DNA of 32,779 nt, taken from contig CABIWB010000015.1 in the NCBI GenBank assembly GCA_902362275.1, positions 1-32,779 on the forward strand, in the 5' to 3' direction. Below are positions 1 through 7,792 of the stretch, piece by piece. This DNA is from Coriobacteriaceae bacterium (GTDB lineage Bacteria > Actinomycetota > Coriobacteriia > Coriobacteriales > Coriobacteriaceae). Each line of letters starts with the position of its first letter. Position 1 is the first letter of the stretch. Below the pieces are notes generated by a model. That model was given only the letters and a program-made list of their open reading frames with translations. It was not told where the DNA came from and searched no databases. The position numbers were made by a program, and so were the translations under genes.

Positions 1-34
1 GGTGGACGGCACCGGGCCGTCGGATGACTTTGAG

Positions 35-68
35 AAGGGGGAGGCCTCGCGGCCTCCCCCCTTTTTTT
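35..68 (+). terminator. Intrinsic terminator of the upstream gene
   Basis: A GC-rich hairpin (AGGGGGAGGCC pairing with GGCCTCCCCCC around a short TCGC loop) is followed by a run of seven T. It ends whatever gene lies left of the window and separates it from the acpS promoter. Confidence 0.9.
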
Positions 69-118
69 GCGTTTGCGGGCTTTTGTCTCACATAGTAGCT
101 GTGTTTTATAACCCTCGT

Positions 119-148
119 TTGTCGCATCTTCTGTGAACGGGCTACAAT
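119..148 (+). promoter_or_regulatory. Probable promoter of the acpS operon
   Basis: TTGTCG (119-124) and TACAAT (143-148) are 18 bases apart, a fair sigma-70-type match. It sits just after a terminator and about 30 bases before the first gene, so it is the likely start of the acpS-to-tsaD transcript. It is inferred from consensus only. Confidence 0.6.
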
Positions 149-177
149 AACTTAGTCTGTGCGATATGGAGGTGAAC

Positions 178-717
178 ATGGCTGAAGCTGGTATCGGCGT
201 TGATATCGTCGAGATTTCCCGCATGAAATCAATTCTTGAAAAGACGCCGTCGTTTGCTCGGCGTGTGTTTACCGAAGAAGAGCGTGCTTATTGCGATGCA
301 TCATCGCGTCCCGCTGCTCACTATGCGAGCCGCTTTGCTTCGCGCGAGGCGGTGCTTAAAGCTCTTGGCACGGGTTTTAGTCAAGGCGTGGGTCGCAAGG
401 ATGTTTCGGTAACGCGTGATAAACTCGGCAAACCGAAGGCGCTGCTTTCGGGCCGTGCACTCGAGATCGCTCAAGAGCTGGGTGTTATTGAGGTCGCTCT
501 TTCCATTACGCTTACAGGAGACTTAGCCGTTGCGAATGCCATCGCGATTACCGAAGATGCTCGGCCTAAGCCTAAGGAAGAAAAGGTGAGCACCAAGGAA
601 CGCGTTGCGCAGACATTTAAAGAGGCTCGCTCTGTTTTAGATGAGCTTGAGCAGCTGCAGAATTCAGCATTGACGGAGCACCTGGGCGATGCTTCGCAAG
701 ATACGCTAGGAGCATAG
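178..717 (+). CDS. acpS: Holo-[acyl-carrier-protein] synthase (AcpS) with a long C-terminal tail
   Basis: AcpS transfers 4'-phosphopantetheine from CoA to the serine of acyl carrier protein, switching on fatty acid synthesis in the cytoplasm. The N-terminal 120 residues fit the family: GIGVDIVEISR near the start carries the Mg-binding Asp, and FASREAVLKALGTG carries the conserved Glu. I start at 178 because GGAGGTG (168-174) sits at the right distance; the in-frame ATG at 166 overlaps that ribosome site. The product is 179 residues, whereas stand-alone AcpS is usually about 120-130. The extra ~55 C-terminal residues are charged and helix-prone (KERVAQTFKEARSVLDELEQL) and match nothing I recognise. 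It is the first gene of the operon; its stop codon abuts the next ATG. The assignment is firm; the role of the tail is unknown. Confidence 0.93.
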   Translation: MAEAGIGVDIVEISRMKSILEKTPSFARRVFTEEERAYCDASSRPAAHYASRFASREAVLKALGTGFSQGVGRKDVSVTRDKLGKPKALLSGRALEIAQELGVIEVALSITLTGDLAVANAIAITEDARPKPKEEKVSTKERVAQTFKEARSVLDELEQLQNSALTEHLGDASQDTLGA

Positions 718-2334
718 ATGAAACCGGTTTTGAGTACCGAAGAAGTCGTTCGTCTCGAGGATATCATCGAACGCGAAGGGACTTCGAAGGCCGAGCTTAT
801 GGAGCTGGCGGGTGAGTTTGCCGCCAACGAGGTCTTGAAGCTCAATCCCGATCGGGTCCTCGTTCTGGTCGGTTTTGGTAATAATGGCGGCGACGGTTGG
901 GTTGCCGCCGATATCCTGAGCCATAAGGGTGTGGACGTGGATATCGTTTCTCCTGTTGAGCCGGATGAGATTCCTGCTGCTCTGGCACGTCATGTTGCTC
1001 GTCGTACTGCCGGCCGCGATGTGCACGTTTGCGTCGGCCCCTCGCGTGACGAACTCGAGGTTTTGATCGATAAGGCCGATGTTGTTGTCGATGCCATTTT
1101 TGGTACCGGTTTCCACGGGAATCTGCGTGCGCCGTTCTCCATTTGGATTCCTACGGTCAATGAATGCGCCGATTGTGTCGTATCCATTGATGTCCCCTCG
1201 GGCTTGAATGCCGAGACGGGCGTTGTTGATGACGACTGCATTCGTGCCGAGCGTACGGTGACGATGATTGCGCCCAAGATTGGTCTGTATAGCGCTGATG
1301 GCCCTGAGTATGCTGGCGATTTGATCTGCGGCAATCTTTACGACCGTCTTGATGAGGTCATCGATGATGTCGACCACGCCGCCGAGATTGTCGAGCCCGG
1401 TGACTTAGTTGATTACTTTGCTCCACTACCTACGAATATCGATAAGTATTCCCGTGGCTCTGTGCTTATTGTCGCCGGATCTGCACAATATCCTGGTGCT
1501 GCCATTATGGCGGCCAAGTCTGCAGCTCGCGCGGGTGCTGGTTACGTGGCAGTCGCGGCTCCTGACGCCTGCGCTAATCTTATTCGCATGGCACTTCCTT
1601 CGATTCCCGTCTTTGCTATTCCGTCTGATTCCCGCGGCTCCTTTGGCGCCGCTGCGCGCATGACGGTGTGCGAGATTGCAAAGAAGTACAGCTGCGTACT
1701 GTGCGGTCCCGGTATGACGACGTCTGCCGGCGCTATGCAGGTGGTTTCGGGCTTGCTCGAGCTTGATGTACCACTTATTTTGGATGCCGATGCACTCAAC
1801 TGCCTTGCTAAGATTGCCATTGACGGTATTGATAGTAACCCCGAGATGTATCGTCGCGAGCAGCCGTTGGTTATGACGCCGCACTATCGTGAGCTTTCGC
1901 GTCTGGTTGCCGGTGACGAGGTGAACGACCTTGGTACCGCGATTGCAGCCGCGCAGAAGGTTGTCTGGGCTGCAGGCTCCGACAATCTGGTGGTCATTGC
2001 CAAGGGGCCGACGACGGCTATCTGTGGCATTGAGCGTGTGCTGCTGCCGCTCTCGGGTCCGGCCTCTCTGGCAACTGCCGGTTCGGGTGATGTTCTCGCG
2101 GGTATTTTGGCCGGCACGCTTGCCACCATGCGCGACGAGATGGATCGTTGGGAGTTGCTGTATTCGTACGCCGTCGCACTTCACAGCTACGCCGGTTTTG
2201 CCGCGGCGACGGAGTATGGTGAGAAGAGCGTTATCGCGACCGATCTTATCGACTTAATCGGTCCTGCCATGGAGCTGGCGGCAAAGGATGCGCTCGAAGA
2301 TCTGGGAATCATGGACGAAGGGTCGGATGACTAA
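718..2334 (+). CDS. nnr: Bifunctional NAD(P)H-hydrate repair enzyme (epimerase + ADP-dependent dehydratase)
   Basis: This cytoplasmic enzyme repairs damaged NADH/NADPH hydrates. The N-terminal YjeF_N half (about residues 1-230) interconverts the R and S hydrates and shows VGFGNNGGDGWVAADIL and SIDVPSGLNAETG. The C-terminal ribokinase-like half (about 240-538) dehydrates the S form using ADP; SGPASLATAGSGDVLAGILA is its nucleotide-binding signature. At 538 residues it is full length for the fused form. The ATG follows the acpS stop immediately and uses AGGAG at about 708-712 as ribosome site, so translation is probably coupled. The acpS-nnr-alr order is common in bacteria. Confidence 0.94.
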   Translation: MKPVLSTEEVVRLEDIIEREGTSKAELMELAGEFAANEVLKLNPDRVLVLVGFGNNGGDGWVAADILSHKGVDVDIVSPVEPDEIPAALARHVARRTAGRDVHVCVGPSRDELEVLIDKADVVVDAIFGTGFHGNLRAPFSIWIPTVNECADCVVSIDVPSGLNAETGVVDDDCIRAERTVTMIAPKIGLYSADGPEYAGDLICGNLYDRLDEVIDDVDHAAEIVEPGDLVDYFAPLPTNIDKYSRGSVLIVAGSAQYPGAAIMAAKSAARAGAGYVAVAAPDACANLIRMALPSIPVFAIPSDSRGSFGAAARMTVCEIAKKYSCVLCGPGMTTSAGAMQVVSGLLELDVPLILDADALNCLAKIAIDGIDSNPEMYRREQPLVMTPHYRELSRLVAGDEVNDLGTAIAAAQKVVWAAGSDNLVVIAKGPTTAICGIERVLLPLSGPASLATAGSGDVLAGILAGTLATMRDEMDRWELLYSYAVALHSYAGFAAATEYGEKSVIATDLIDLIGPAMELAAKDALEDLGIMDEGSDD

Positions 2335-2336
2335 TC

Positions 2337-3482
2337 ATGAATATAGCCGATTTGACGCGCTGGTCCTGGGTCGAGATCGACCGCGGGGCGCTCCGTCGCA
2401 ACACGAGGGCCTATAAGAACTTGCTGAATCCACGTCAGCGCCTGTGCTGCGTGGTCAAGGCCGATGCTTATGGTCATGGAGCTGTTGAGTGCGCCAAGAT
2501 CATGTATTCGGCCGGTGCCGACATGTTTGCCGTGGCGACGGTTAACGAGGGCGTTGAGCTCCGACAGGGCGGGATTACGAAACCCATCCTCATCCTAAGC
2601 GAGCCGCCTATCGAGGCCATTCCGACGTTGCTCGAGTTTGATATCATGCCCTCGGTCTATACGTCTGACTTTGCTCTTGCGTATGGCGAATGTGCCGTCG
2701 CGGCGGGCAAAGTGGGCAAGTATCATCTCGCCATCGAGACGGGCATGAATCGTATCGGCGTTCACTACACGCAGGTGCTCGACTTTGTCCGCGGTATAAA
2801 TTTCCATCGCGGTATTCAGTGCGACGGCGTATTTACGCACTTCGCCACGGCCGATGAACCTTCGGGCTGGGACTACAAGCTGCAGTGTCAGCGTTTTACC
2901 GAGGCCGTTCAGGCCATTAAGGACGCAGGTTTTGAATGCGGTATCGTGCATTGTGCCAATACGCCGTCCTCGATGCTCGATTCTTCAATGCGCTTTGACA
3001 TGATTCGTGCCGGCATCGGTTTGTATGGTCTGCAGCCATGTGAGCTGAGTGGTCGCGTGATGCAGCTTGATCCCGTCATGAGCGTCCATGCGCGTGTGAC
3101 GCGCGTGGCACACCCTGCGATGGGTGAGGGCGTGGGCTACGGTTTTACCTACCGCGTACCGCGTACGCGCGTTCAGATCTGCACCCTTCCGATCGGTTAT
3201 GCCGATGGCCTATCGCGTACGCTTTCCAATCGTATGGATGTGCTGTATCGCGGCGAGCGCGTGCATCAGGTTGGCAATATCTGCATGGACCAGTTTATGG
3301 TCGCCATTCAGTCCAACCCGGCACACGAGATTCCCGAGGCCGAGTATGGTGACGAGATGATCATTGTCGGCCGCGATGGCGATGCCGAGATCACTATGGA
3401 CGAGATGGCCCGACTGCGCGGAACGATTAACTACGAGGTCGCCTGCGGCTTTGGCATGCGTCTCGACAAGGTCTACGTGTAG
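2337..3482 (+). CDS. alr: Alanine racemase
   Basis: PLP-dependent fold-type III racemase that converts L-alanine to D-alanine for peptidoglycan. CVVKADAYGHG places the PLP lysine at residue 41, and GEGVGYGFTYR places the second catalytic base, Tyr268. The TIM-barrel N-terminal domain is followed by a C-terminal beta domain ending NYEVACGFGMRLDKVYV. The length of 381 residues is typical. The start lies 2 bases after the preceding stop, with a GAAGGG-like site inside the end of that gene; tight packing indicates co-transcription. D-alanine supply fits with the other cell-wall genes of the window. Confidence 0.96.
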   Translation: MNIADLTRWSWVEIDRGALRRNTRAYKNLLNPRQRLCCVVKADAYGHGAVECAKIMYSAGADMFAVATVNEGVELRQGGITKPILILSEPPIEAIPTLLEFDIMPSVYTSDFALAYGECAVAAGKVGKYHLAIETGMNRIGVHYTQVLDFVRGINFHRGIQCDGVFTHFATADEPSGWDYKLQCQRFTEAVQAIKDAGFECGIVHCANTPSSMLDSSMRFDMIRAGIGLYGLQPCELSGRVMQLDPVMSVHARVTRVAHPAMGEGVGYGFTYRVPRTRVQICTLPIGYADGLSRTLSNRMDVLYRGERVHQVGNICMDQFMVAIQSNPAHEIPEAEYGDEMIIVGRDGDAEITMDEMARLRGTINYEVACGFGMRLDKVYV

Positions 3483-3490
3483 GAGCCGCT

Positions 3491-4111
3491 ATGGGCGTCA
3501 TGCAAATCCCTGGCCATACCCATCAGGCACCACGTGAGGTCGCACTCGAGGAAATTGAGGCCGTTCTGGGCGATTGTCACCTCTGCCAGCTCTACCAGTC
3601 GCGTCACAATATCGTGTTTGACGTGGGAAACCCCCGCGCTCGCGTGATGTTTATTGGTGAGGCGCCGGGCCGCAATGAGGATTTGCAGGGCGAGCCCTTT
3701 GTGGGGGCGGCAGGCGAGGACCTCAACGGCATTTTGTCGCTGGCGGGGCTCAAACGCGAAGACGTCTACATTGCCAACGTGCTTAAGTGCCGCCCGCCGG
3801 GAAACCGCAATCCGCGTCCCGAGGAAGTGCTGGCTTGCTCGCCGTTTTTGCGTGAGCAGATTCGAAGCATCTGGCCTGATATTATCGTGACGCTCGGCAA
3901 CCCCGCGACGCACTTTGTGCTTAAGACCGAGATTGGCATTACTAAGCTGCGCGGCAGGTTCCACCAGATGGGGCATTTTGTAGTAATGCCCACTTTCCAT
4001 CCGGCAGCAGCGCTGCGCAATCCGGCGTGGCAGGAGCTGCTGGAGGAAGACTTTAAGATGCTGGGCGATTATCTGGAGCGACATCCCGCACCAGAGGACG
4101 CCTCGGAATAA
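3491..4111 (+). CDS. udg: Uracil-DNA glycosylase, family 4 (Fe-S type)
   Basis: Removes uracil from DNA as the first step of base-excision repair. Four cysteines (C29, C32, C100, C116) have the spacing expected for the [4Fe-4S] cluster of family 4 enzymes. The active-site motif GEAPG is at residues 56-60 and the HPAA motif is near 170. The product is 206 residues, normal for the family and distinct from the ~225-residue Ung family, which lacks the cluster. A clear AGGAG precedes the ATG at 3491; the gene starts 8 bases after the alr stop and belongs to the same operon. Confidence 0.92.
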   Translation: MGVMQIPGHTHQAPREVALEEIEAVLGDCHLCQLYQSRHNIVFDVGNPRARVMFIGEAPGRNEDLQGEPFVGAAGEDLNGILSLAGLKREDVYIANVLKCRPPGNRNPRPEEVLACSPFLREQIRSIWPDIIVTLGNPATHFVLKTEIGITKLRGRFHQMGHFVVMPTFHPAAALRNPAWQELLEEDFKMLGDYLERHPAPEDASE

Positions 4112-4123
4112 TAAGGAGCATAT

Positions 4124-4630
4124 ATGTCCCTGGAGCGCCTGGGGGTAGGTACTTACAAAACGACTTGCGCTGCCGATACGGAGTACTTTGGCGAGCTAAT
4201 TGCACCGTGCCTTGAGGACGGCGATGTGCTCATCCTGACCGGTGGCCTGGGAGTGGGCAAAACTCACTTTACCAAGGGCGTCTCGCGCGGGCTGGGCGAT
4301 GGGCATATGGTTACGAGCCCTACGTTCGCGCTCATGGCCGTTCACGATCAAGGTCGTATTCCGCTGTTTCACTTTGATCTATACCGCCTGGAGCATGCCT
4401 ACGAGCTCGAGGATACGGGCATTTTCGATGTGCTGGGCTATGAGGGTGCTTGCCTGCTGGAATGGGGCGAACAATTCCAGGACGAGCTGACGGATGAGTA
4501 TCTTTCGGTGACGCTCAAGCGTGATGAGGGCGACAGCGATGTGCGAACGATAACGCTCGAGGCGCACGGTGACCGCGCAATGGAGCTTTCCCATTTGATT
4601 GATAAGGCTGTACAAGATGAGCTTTCATAA
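4124..4630 (+). CDS. tsaE: tRNA threonylcarbamoyladenosine biosynthesis ATPase TsaE
   Basis: TsaE is the P-loop ATPase that works with TsaB and TsaD to make t6A at position 37 of ANN-decoding tRNAs. The Walker A loop GGLGVGKT is at residues 40-47; TSPTFALM and HFDLYRLE are typical of the family, and LLEWGE is the conserved C-terminal block. It has 168 residues and an AAGGAG ribosome site. Its last 14 bases overlap the start of the TsaB-RimI-TsaD fusion, so the whole t6A transferase set is translated together. Confidence 0.94.
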   Translation: MSLERLGVGTYKTTCAADTEYFGELIAPCLEDGDVLILTGGLGVGKTHFTKGVSRGLGDGHMVTSPTFALMAVHDQGRIPLFHFDLYRLEHAYELEDTGIFDVLGYEGACLLEWGEQFQDELTDEYLSVTLKRDEGDSDVRTITLEAHGDRAMELSHLIDKAVQDELS

Positions 4631-7001
4631 CGACAACGCGCTGGTGGTGGCGCTCGATACCTCGACCGACATGCTTGCCTGCGCGGCAAGCTGGATTGAT
4701 GGGCAGACGGGCGAGACGAAGCTCGTGAGTGGCGACCACATGTGTCGCCGTCACGCCAACGTTGAGCTCGTGAATACCGTTGATGGCGTGCTGGCTCAAG
4801 CCGGTCTGGATCGCAGCGATGTTGGTTGCTATGTGGTCGGCCGCGGCCCGGGGTCCTTTACGGGTGTGCGCATCGGCATCTCCACTGCCAAGGGCCTCGC
4901 GCGTGGTGCCAATGTTCCGCTGCTGGGCGTGTCGACGCTCGACGCTTGCGCTTGGACGGCGTGGAAGGCTGGTGTGCGCGGCAAGCTTGGTATCTTGGCC
5001 GATGCTATGCGCGGTGAGGTATATCCGGCGCTGTATATGCTGGTCGATGAGGGCCCCGAGCGTCAATTTGAGCGCGAACACGTGGTCAAGGCCGCCGTGG
5101 CGCTCGATGAGTGGCGCCAAGCAGCGGACTGGGACCAGGTTCAGCTGACCGGTGACGGTCTCGTGCGCTATGGCAAGCTGCTGGGTGAGGACGAGACCGC
5201 CCGCTGCGTGGAGCGCGACCTGTGGTGGCCTTCGGGCGAGGGCTTGCTGCTCGCGCACGCTGCGGGTGACGGCGATCCGGCTCGCGTCCTGCCGATTTAC
5301 ACGCGCCTTTCGGATGCCGAGGAAAACGAGCGCAAGCGTCTTGGTCTTGCCGAGAGTGCGCAGAGCGAAATTACGGGCGTTGCCGATGAGCTCGCCGGTC
5401 GTCATCTGCAGTTCCGTCCCATGGGCGCGGCGGATGCCGAGGGCGCGAGCACGCTGGAGGCTGCCTGCTTTGAAGGTGCCGGACACGAGGCGTGGACGCC
5501 GGGCATGTTCCTGTCCGAACTGGGCGAGGACGTCGCTGCGCCGCGTAGTTGGTGGGTGGCACACGACGACGGCAAGCTACTGGGCCTTGCCGGCGGTATG
5601 GTCGTGGACGGTGATGTGCAGATTCTGGATGTCGCCGTCGACCCGGCACATCGCCGTGAGGGCATTGCCCGCAAGCTGCTGTCGCATGTGAGCTATGATG
5701 CCCAGATGCTCGGCTGCACCACGGCTTCGCTCGAGGTCGAGGACGGCAACGAGGGAGCGATCGCGCTTTATAACGCTCTGGGCTTTACCGAGGCAGGACG
5801 GCGCCGCGGCTACTATGGTGCCGGCAAGGATGCCATCGTCATGACGGCTCCACTGCCCCTGGTGCTTCCGGTCGACAATGCTTCGCCCGAGCCGACGGCG
5901 GCAGAGCAGCGCGTATGGCCGCTGCCTGCTCCTGGGCGCTCCGAGGGGGAGCGTGCCGAAATTGAGCGCCGCCGCCTAGTGCTCGCTATCGAGAGTTCCT
6001 GCGACGAGACGGCCGTGGCGATTATCGATGCGGATGGCAATATGCTGGCCAACCAGGTGTCGACGCAGATTGATTTTCACGCCCGCTTTGGCGGCGTGGT
6101 GCCCGAGATCGCCTCGCGCAAACACGTCGAGGTGATTGTGAGTGTCGTGGATGCGGCGCTCGAGGATGCCGCAGCATCGCTTGGTCTTGAGGATGGAGCC
6201 ATTGCCCCCAGCGAGCTTGCCGCCGTGGGCGTGACACAGGGTCCGGGCCTGGTGGGCGCGCTCGTGGTTGGCGTCGCCTTCGCCAAGGGCTTTGCCTACG
6301 CTGCCGGCAAGCCGCTCGTGTGCGTCAACCATCTGGAGGGGCACCTGTTTGCCAACCTGCTGGCGCAACCCGACCTCAAACCGCCGTTTATCTTCACGCT
6401 TGTCTCGGGTGGGCACACCATGCTCGTGCACGTGAAGGCGTGGGGCGACTACGAGGTGCTCGGTGAGACGCTCGACGACGCTGTGGGCGAGGCCTTCGAC
6501 AAGGTAGCCAAGGCGTTGGGTCTGGGCTATCCCGGTGGCCCCATCATTTCCAAGCTGGCCGAGACGGGCAACCCCAAGGCGATCGATTTCCCCCGTGCGC
6601 TTAACAGCAGAGGAGACTATCGCTTCTCGCTTTCGGGCCTTAAAACCGCTGTGACGCTCTACATTGAACAGGAGACCAAGGCCGGGCGCACGATTCACCT
6701 GCCCGATCTGGCAGCTTCGTTTGAGGCAGCTGTCTTTGACGTGCAGTACAAGAAGGCCAAAAACGCACTGCACGCTACCGGATGCAAGGAATACTGCATC
6801 GGTGGCGGCGTCTCGGCCAACCCGCATCTGCGCGAGATGATGATCAAGAAGCTTGGGCGTCAGGGGATCCGCGTAACGGTGCCGCCCTTGTCTGCCTGTA
6901 CCGATAACGCAGCTATGATCGCGGAGGTCGCCCGCCGTAAATTCGACCGAGGTGAAATCTCGCCGTTCGACGTCGACGCCGATCCAAACATGACGCTGTA
7001 G
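4617..7001 (+). CDS. tsaD: TsaB-RimI-TsaD triple-fusion protein (t6A synthesis plus ribosomal-protein acetyltransferase)
   Basis: One 794-residue polypeptide carries three enzymes usually encoded separately. Residues 1 to about 240 are TsaB (VALDTSTDMLACA; GRGPGSFTGVRIGISTAKGL). Residues about 260-415 are a RimI-like GNAT acetyltransferase with the acetyl-CoA loop RREGIARKLL (346-355) and ALYNALGF. Residues about 452-794 are TsaD, with AIESSCDE, the metal-binding HLEGH (572-576), SGGHT and GGGVSANPHLRE. TsaB and TsaD form the t6A transferase with TsaE; RimI acetylates the N-terminus of ribosomal protein S18 in E. coli. Proline/alanine-rich linkers join the parts. I start at ATG 4617, inside tsaE, with AAGG at 4604-4607; an upstream in-frame TTG at 4599 lacks a better ribosome site. 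No internal stop or frameshift is seen. Confidence 0.93.
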   Translation: MSFHNDNALVVALDTSTDMLACAASWIDGQTGETKLVSGDHMCRRHANVELVNTVDGVLAQAGLDRSDVGCYVVGRGPGSFTGVRIGISTAKGLARGANVPLLGVSTLDACAWTAWKAGVRGKLGILADAMRGEVYPALYMLVDEGPERQFEREHVVKAAVALDEWRQAADWDQVQLTGDGLVRYGKLLGEDETARCVERDLWWPSGEGLLLAHAAGDGDPARVLPIYTRLSDAEENERKRLGLAESAQSEITGVADELAGRHLQFRPMGAADAEGASTLEAACFEGAGHEAWTPGMFLSELGEDVAAPRSWWVAHDDGKLLGLAGGMVVDGDVQILDVAVDPAHRREGIARKLLSHVSYDAQMLGCTTASLEVEDGNEGAIALYNALGFTEAGRRRGYYGAGKDAIVMTAPLPLVLPVDNASPEPTAAEQRVWPLPAPGRSEGERAEIERRRLVLAIESSCDETAVAIIDADGNMLANQVSTQIDFHARFGGVVPEIASRKHVEVIVSVVDAALEDAAASLGLEDGAIAPSELAAVGVTQGPGLVGALVVGVAFAKGFAYAAGKPLVCVNHLEGHLFANLLAQPDLKPPFIFTLVSGGHTMLVHVKAWGDYEVLGETLDDAVGEAFDKVAKALGLGYPGGPIISKLAETGNPKAIDFPRALNSRGDYRFSLSGLKTAVTLYIEQETKAGRTIHLPDLAASFEAAVFDVQYKKAKNALHATGCKEYCIGGGVSANPHLREMMIKKLGRQGIRVTVPPLSACTDNAAMIAEVARRKFDRGEISPFDVDADPNMTL

Positions 7002-7013
7002 CTGGTACGGCGC

Positions 7014-7148
7014 GGTCCCCGGCCGGAGGGGCCGGATATAAGGTTTCCTGCTCTACAGTCCTGCGCAAGACGAAGGCCACATTAAGTGGCCTTCTTTGCG
7101 TGCGGAACTCGCGATAAACCTTATATCCGGCCCCTCCGGTCGGGGACC
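7014..7148 (+). repeat. Structured palindromic element, copy 1
   Basis: A 135-bp element with 33-bp inverted arms (7014-7046 and 7116-7148) that pair with one G-T exception. Between them is a 69-base core: CCTGCTCTACAGTCCTGC on the left, an inner hairpin (GAAGGCCAC, loop ATTAA, GTGGCCTTC) and GTGCGGAACTCGCGAT on the right. The same core recurs at 7289-7424 (inverted) and 30338-30468, each time with different but still self-complementary outer arms. It lies 12 bases after the tsaD stop and could fold in the transcript. Its identity is unknown to me; possible natures are a structured RNA, a terminator or processing element, or an ERIC-like mobile palindrome. Confidence 0.85.
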
Positions 7149-7288
7149 TTTCTGTATCGATATGGCTTCTGAGCTGGTTTGGCGTCGATAACGTCCAGCA
7201 AGGTTAACAAGCCAGCGCCGAATTTCCGGCGGGCTTTAGCTGAAAGAAAAAGATAGTGTGCGGAGCTTTGCTCCGTATATGGGATGGG

Positions 7289-7424
7289 GCCCCTCGGGAG
7301 CGGGCGGGCGTATACAAGGTTTATCGCGAGTTCCGCACGAGCCGGAGAGCACTTAATGTGCTCTCCGTGCGAGCAGGACTGTAGAGCAGGAAACCTTGTA
7401 TACGCCCGCCCGCTCCCGAGGGGC
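7289..7424 (-). repeat. Structured palindromic element, copy 2 (inverted)
   Basis: A 136-bp element with perfect 34-bp arms (7289-7322 and 7391-7424). Read on the minus strand, its core begins CCTGCTCTACAGTCCTGC and ends GTGCGGAACTCGCGAT, as in copy 1. The inner hairpin is GGAGAGCAC-ATTAA-GTGCTCTCC instead of GAAGGCCAC-ATTAA-GTGGCCTTC: both sides changed together and the loop stayed. The outer arm beyond AAGGTTT is also different from copy 1. The 140 bases between the two copies hold no recognisable gene. Confidence 0.85.
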
Positions 7425-7522
7425 ATCTCTCATGCAAAAACTTTTGTTGGGTAAAGTCCGAGGTCAGTGGCGTTTTATACCGAAAAATTCAAAAAAAGTT
7501 GAAAATTCATTACATATTTGCG

Positions 7523-7551
7523 TTGACTTTAGGTAACTAAAGTTTCATACT
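7523..7551 (+). promoter_or_regulatory. Promoter of the cstA leader transcript
   Basis: TTGACT (7523-7528) and CATACT (7546-7551) are 17 bases apart, a good sigma-70-type match in an AT-rich stretch. Transcription would start near 7558, giving a leader of about 235 bases before the cstA ATG. Confidence 0.7.
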
Positions 7552-7569
7552 GCTTTTCATCCACTGGGG

Positions 7570-7598
7570 GATGTGAACACGCACGGATCGTTCACATC
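7570..7598 (+). promoter_or_regulatory. 9-bp perfect inverted repeat in the cstA 5' leader
   Basis: GATGTGAAC (7570-7578) and GTTCACATC (7590-7598) are exact inverses separated by 11 bases. The site lies just downstream of the predicted transcription start and just before the ribosome site of the leader peptide. It could be a repressor operator or an RNA hairpin at the 5' end. No regulator can be assigned from the sequence. Confidence 0.5.
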
Positions 7599-7622
7599 AT
7601 GATTGAAGAGGATTTCTTAGAC

Positions 7623-7667
7623 ATGTTCACGCATCAGCTAAACATTATCAGCGTAGTAATTATCTGA
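7623..7667 (+). CDS. Putative branched-chain amino acid leader peptide of cstA (MFTHQLNIISVVII)
   Basis: A 14-codon ORF starts at ATG 7623 with AGAGGA (7607-7612) ten bases upstream, and stops at TGA 7665. Seven of its 14 codons specify Leu, Ile or Val, and they include ATT-ATC, GTA-GTA and ATT-ATC pairs. It lies between a good promoter and an intrinsic terminator that directly precedes cstA. This is how ribosome-mediated attenuators of ilv operons are built: stalling at hungry Ile/Val codons changes leader folding. GCATCAG inside the ORF (7631-7637) can pair with CTGATGC at its end (7664-7670) or with CTGATG at 7710-7715, and CGGGTTAGC (7670-7678) can pair with GCTAGCCCG (7687-7695). The exact antiterminator is not resolved. 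Expression is inferred. Confidence 0.65.
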   Translation: MFTHQLNIISVVII

Positions 7668-7718
7668 TGCGGGTTAGCACATACAGCTAGCCCGTACGAT
7701 AACGGGCGGCTGATGAAG

Positions 7719-7757
7719 ATGAGGGCCGTCGAGCGCAACCGACGGCCCTCATTTTTT
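7719..7757 (+). terminator. Leader terminator (attenuator) before cstA
   Basis: A strong stem (ATGAGGGCCGTCG at 7719-7731 with CGACGGCCCTCAT at 7740-7752) is followed by TTTTTT, about 35 bases before the cstA ATG. Downstream of a promoter and a leader ORF, and with no other gene in front, it is best read as a regulated terminator. Confidence 0.85.
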
Positions 7758-7792
7758 ATGTCTAGGAAGTTCTTTTTAGAGGAGGAAATGTA

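Noticed and set aside
4599..4616. TTG start for the TsaB-RimI-TsaD fusion
   Set aside because: The ATG at 4617 has AAGG at a good distance, and the extra six residues do not belong to the TsaB fold.
4515..5564. Minus-strand reading frame opposite the TsaB part
   Set aside because: It has no recognisable domain and lies fully within conserved TsaB/RimI coding sequence.
7558..7792. T-box riboswitch before cstA
   Set aside because: I find no T-box consensus or specifier-loop layout; a translated leader ORF with Ile/Val codons explains the terminator better.
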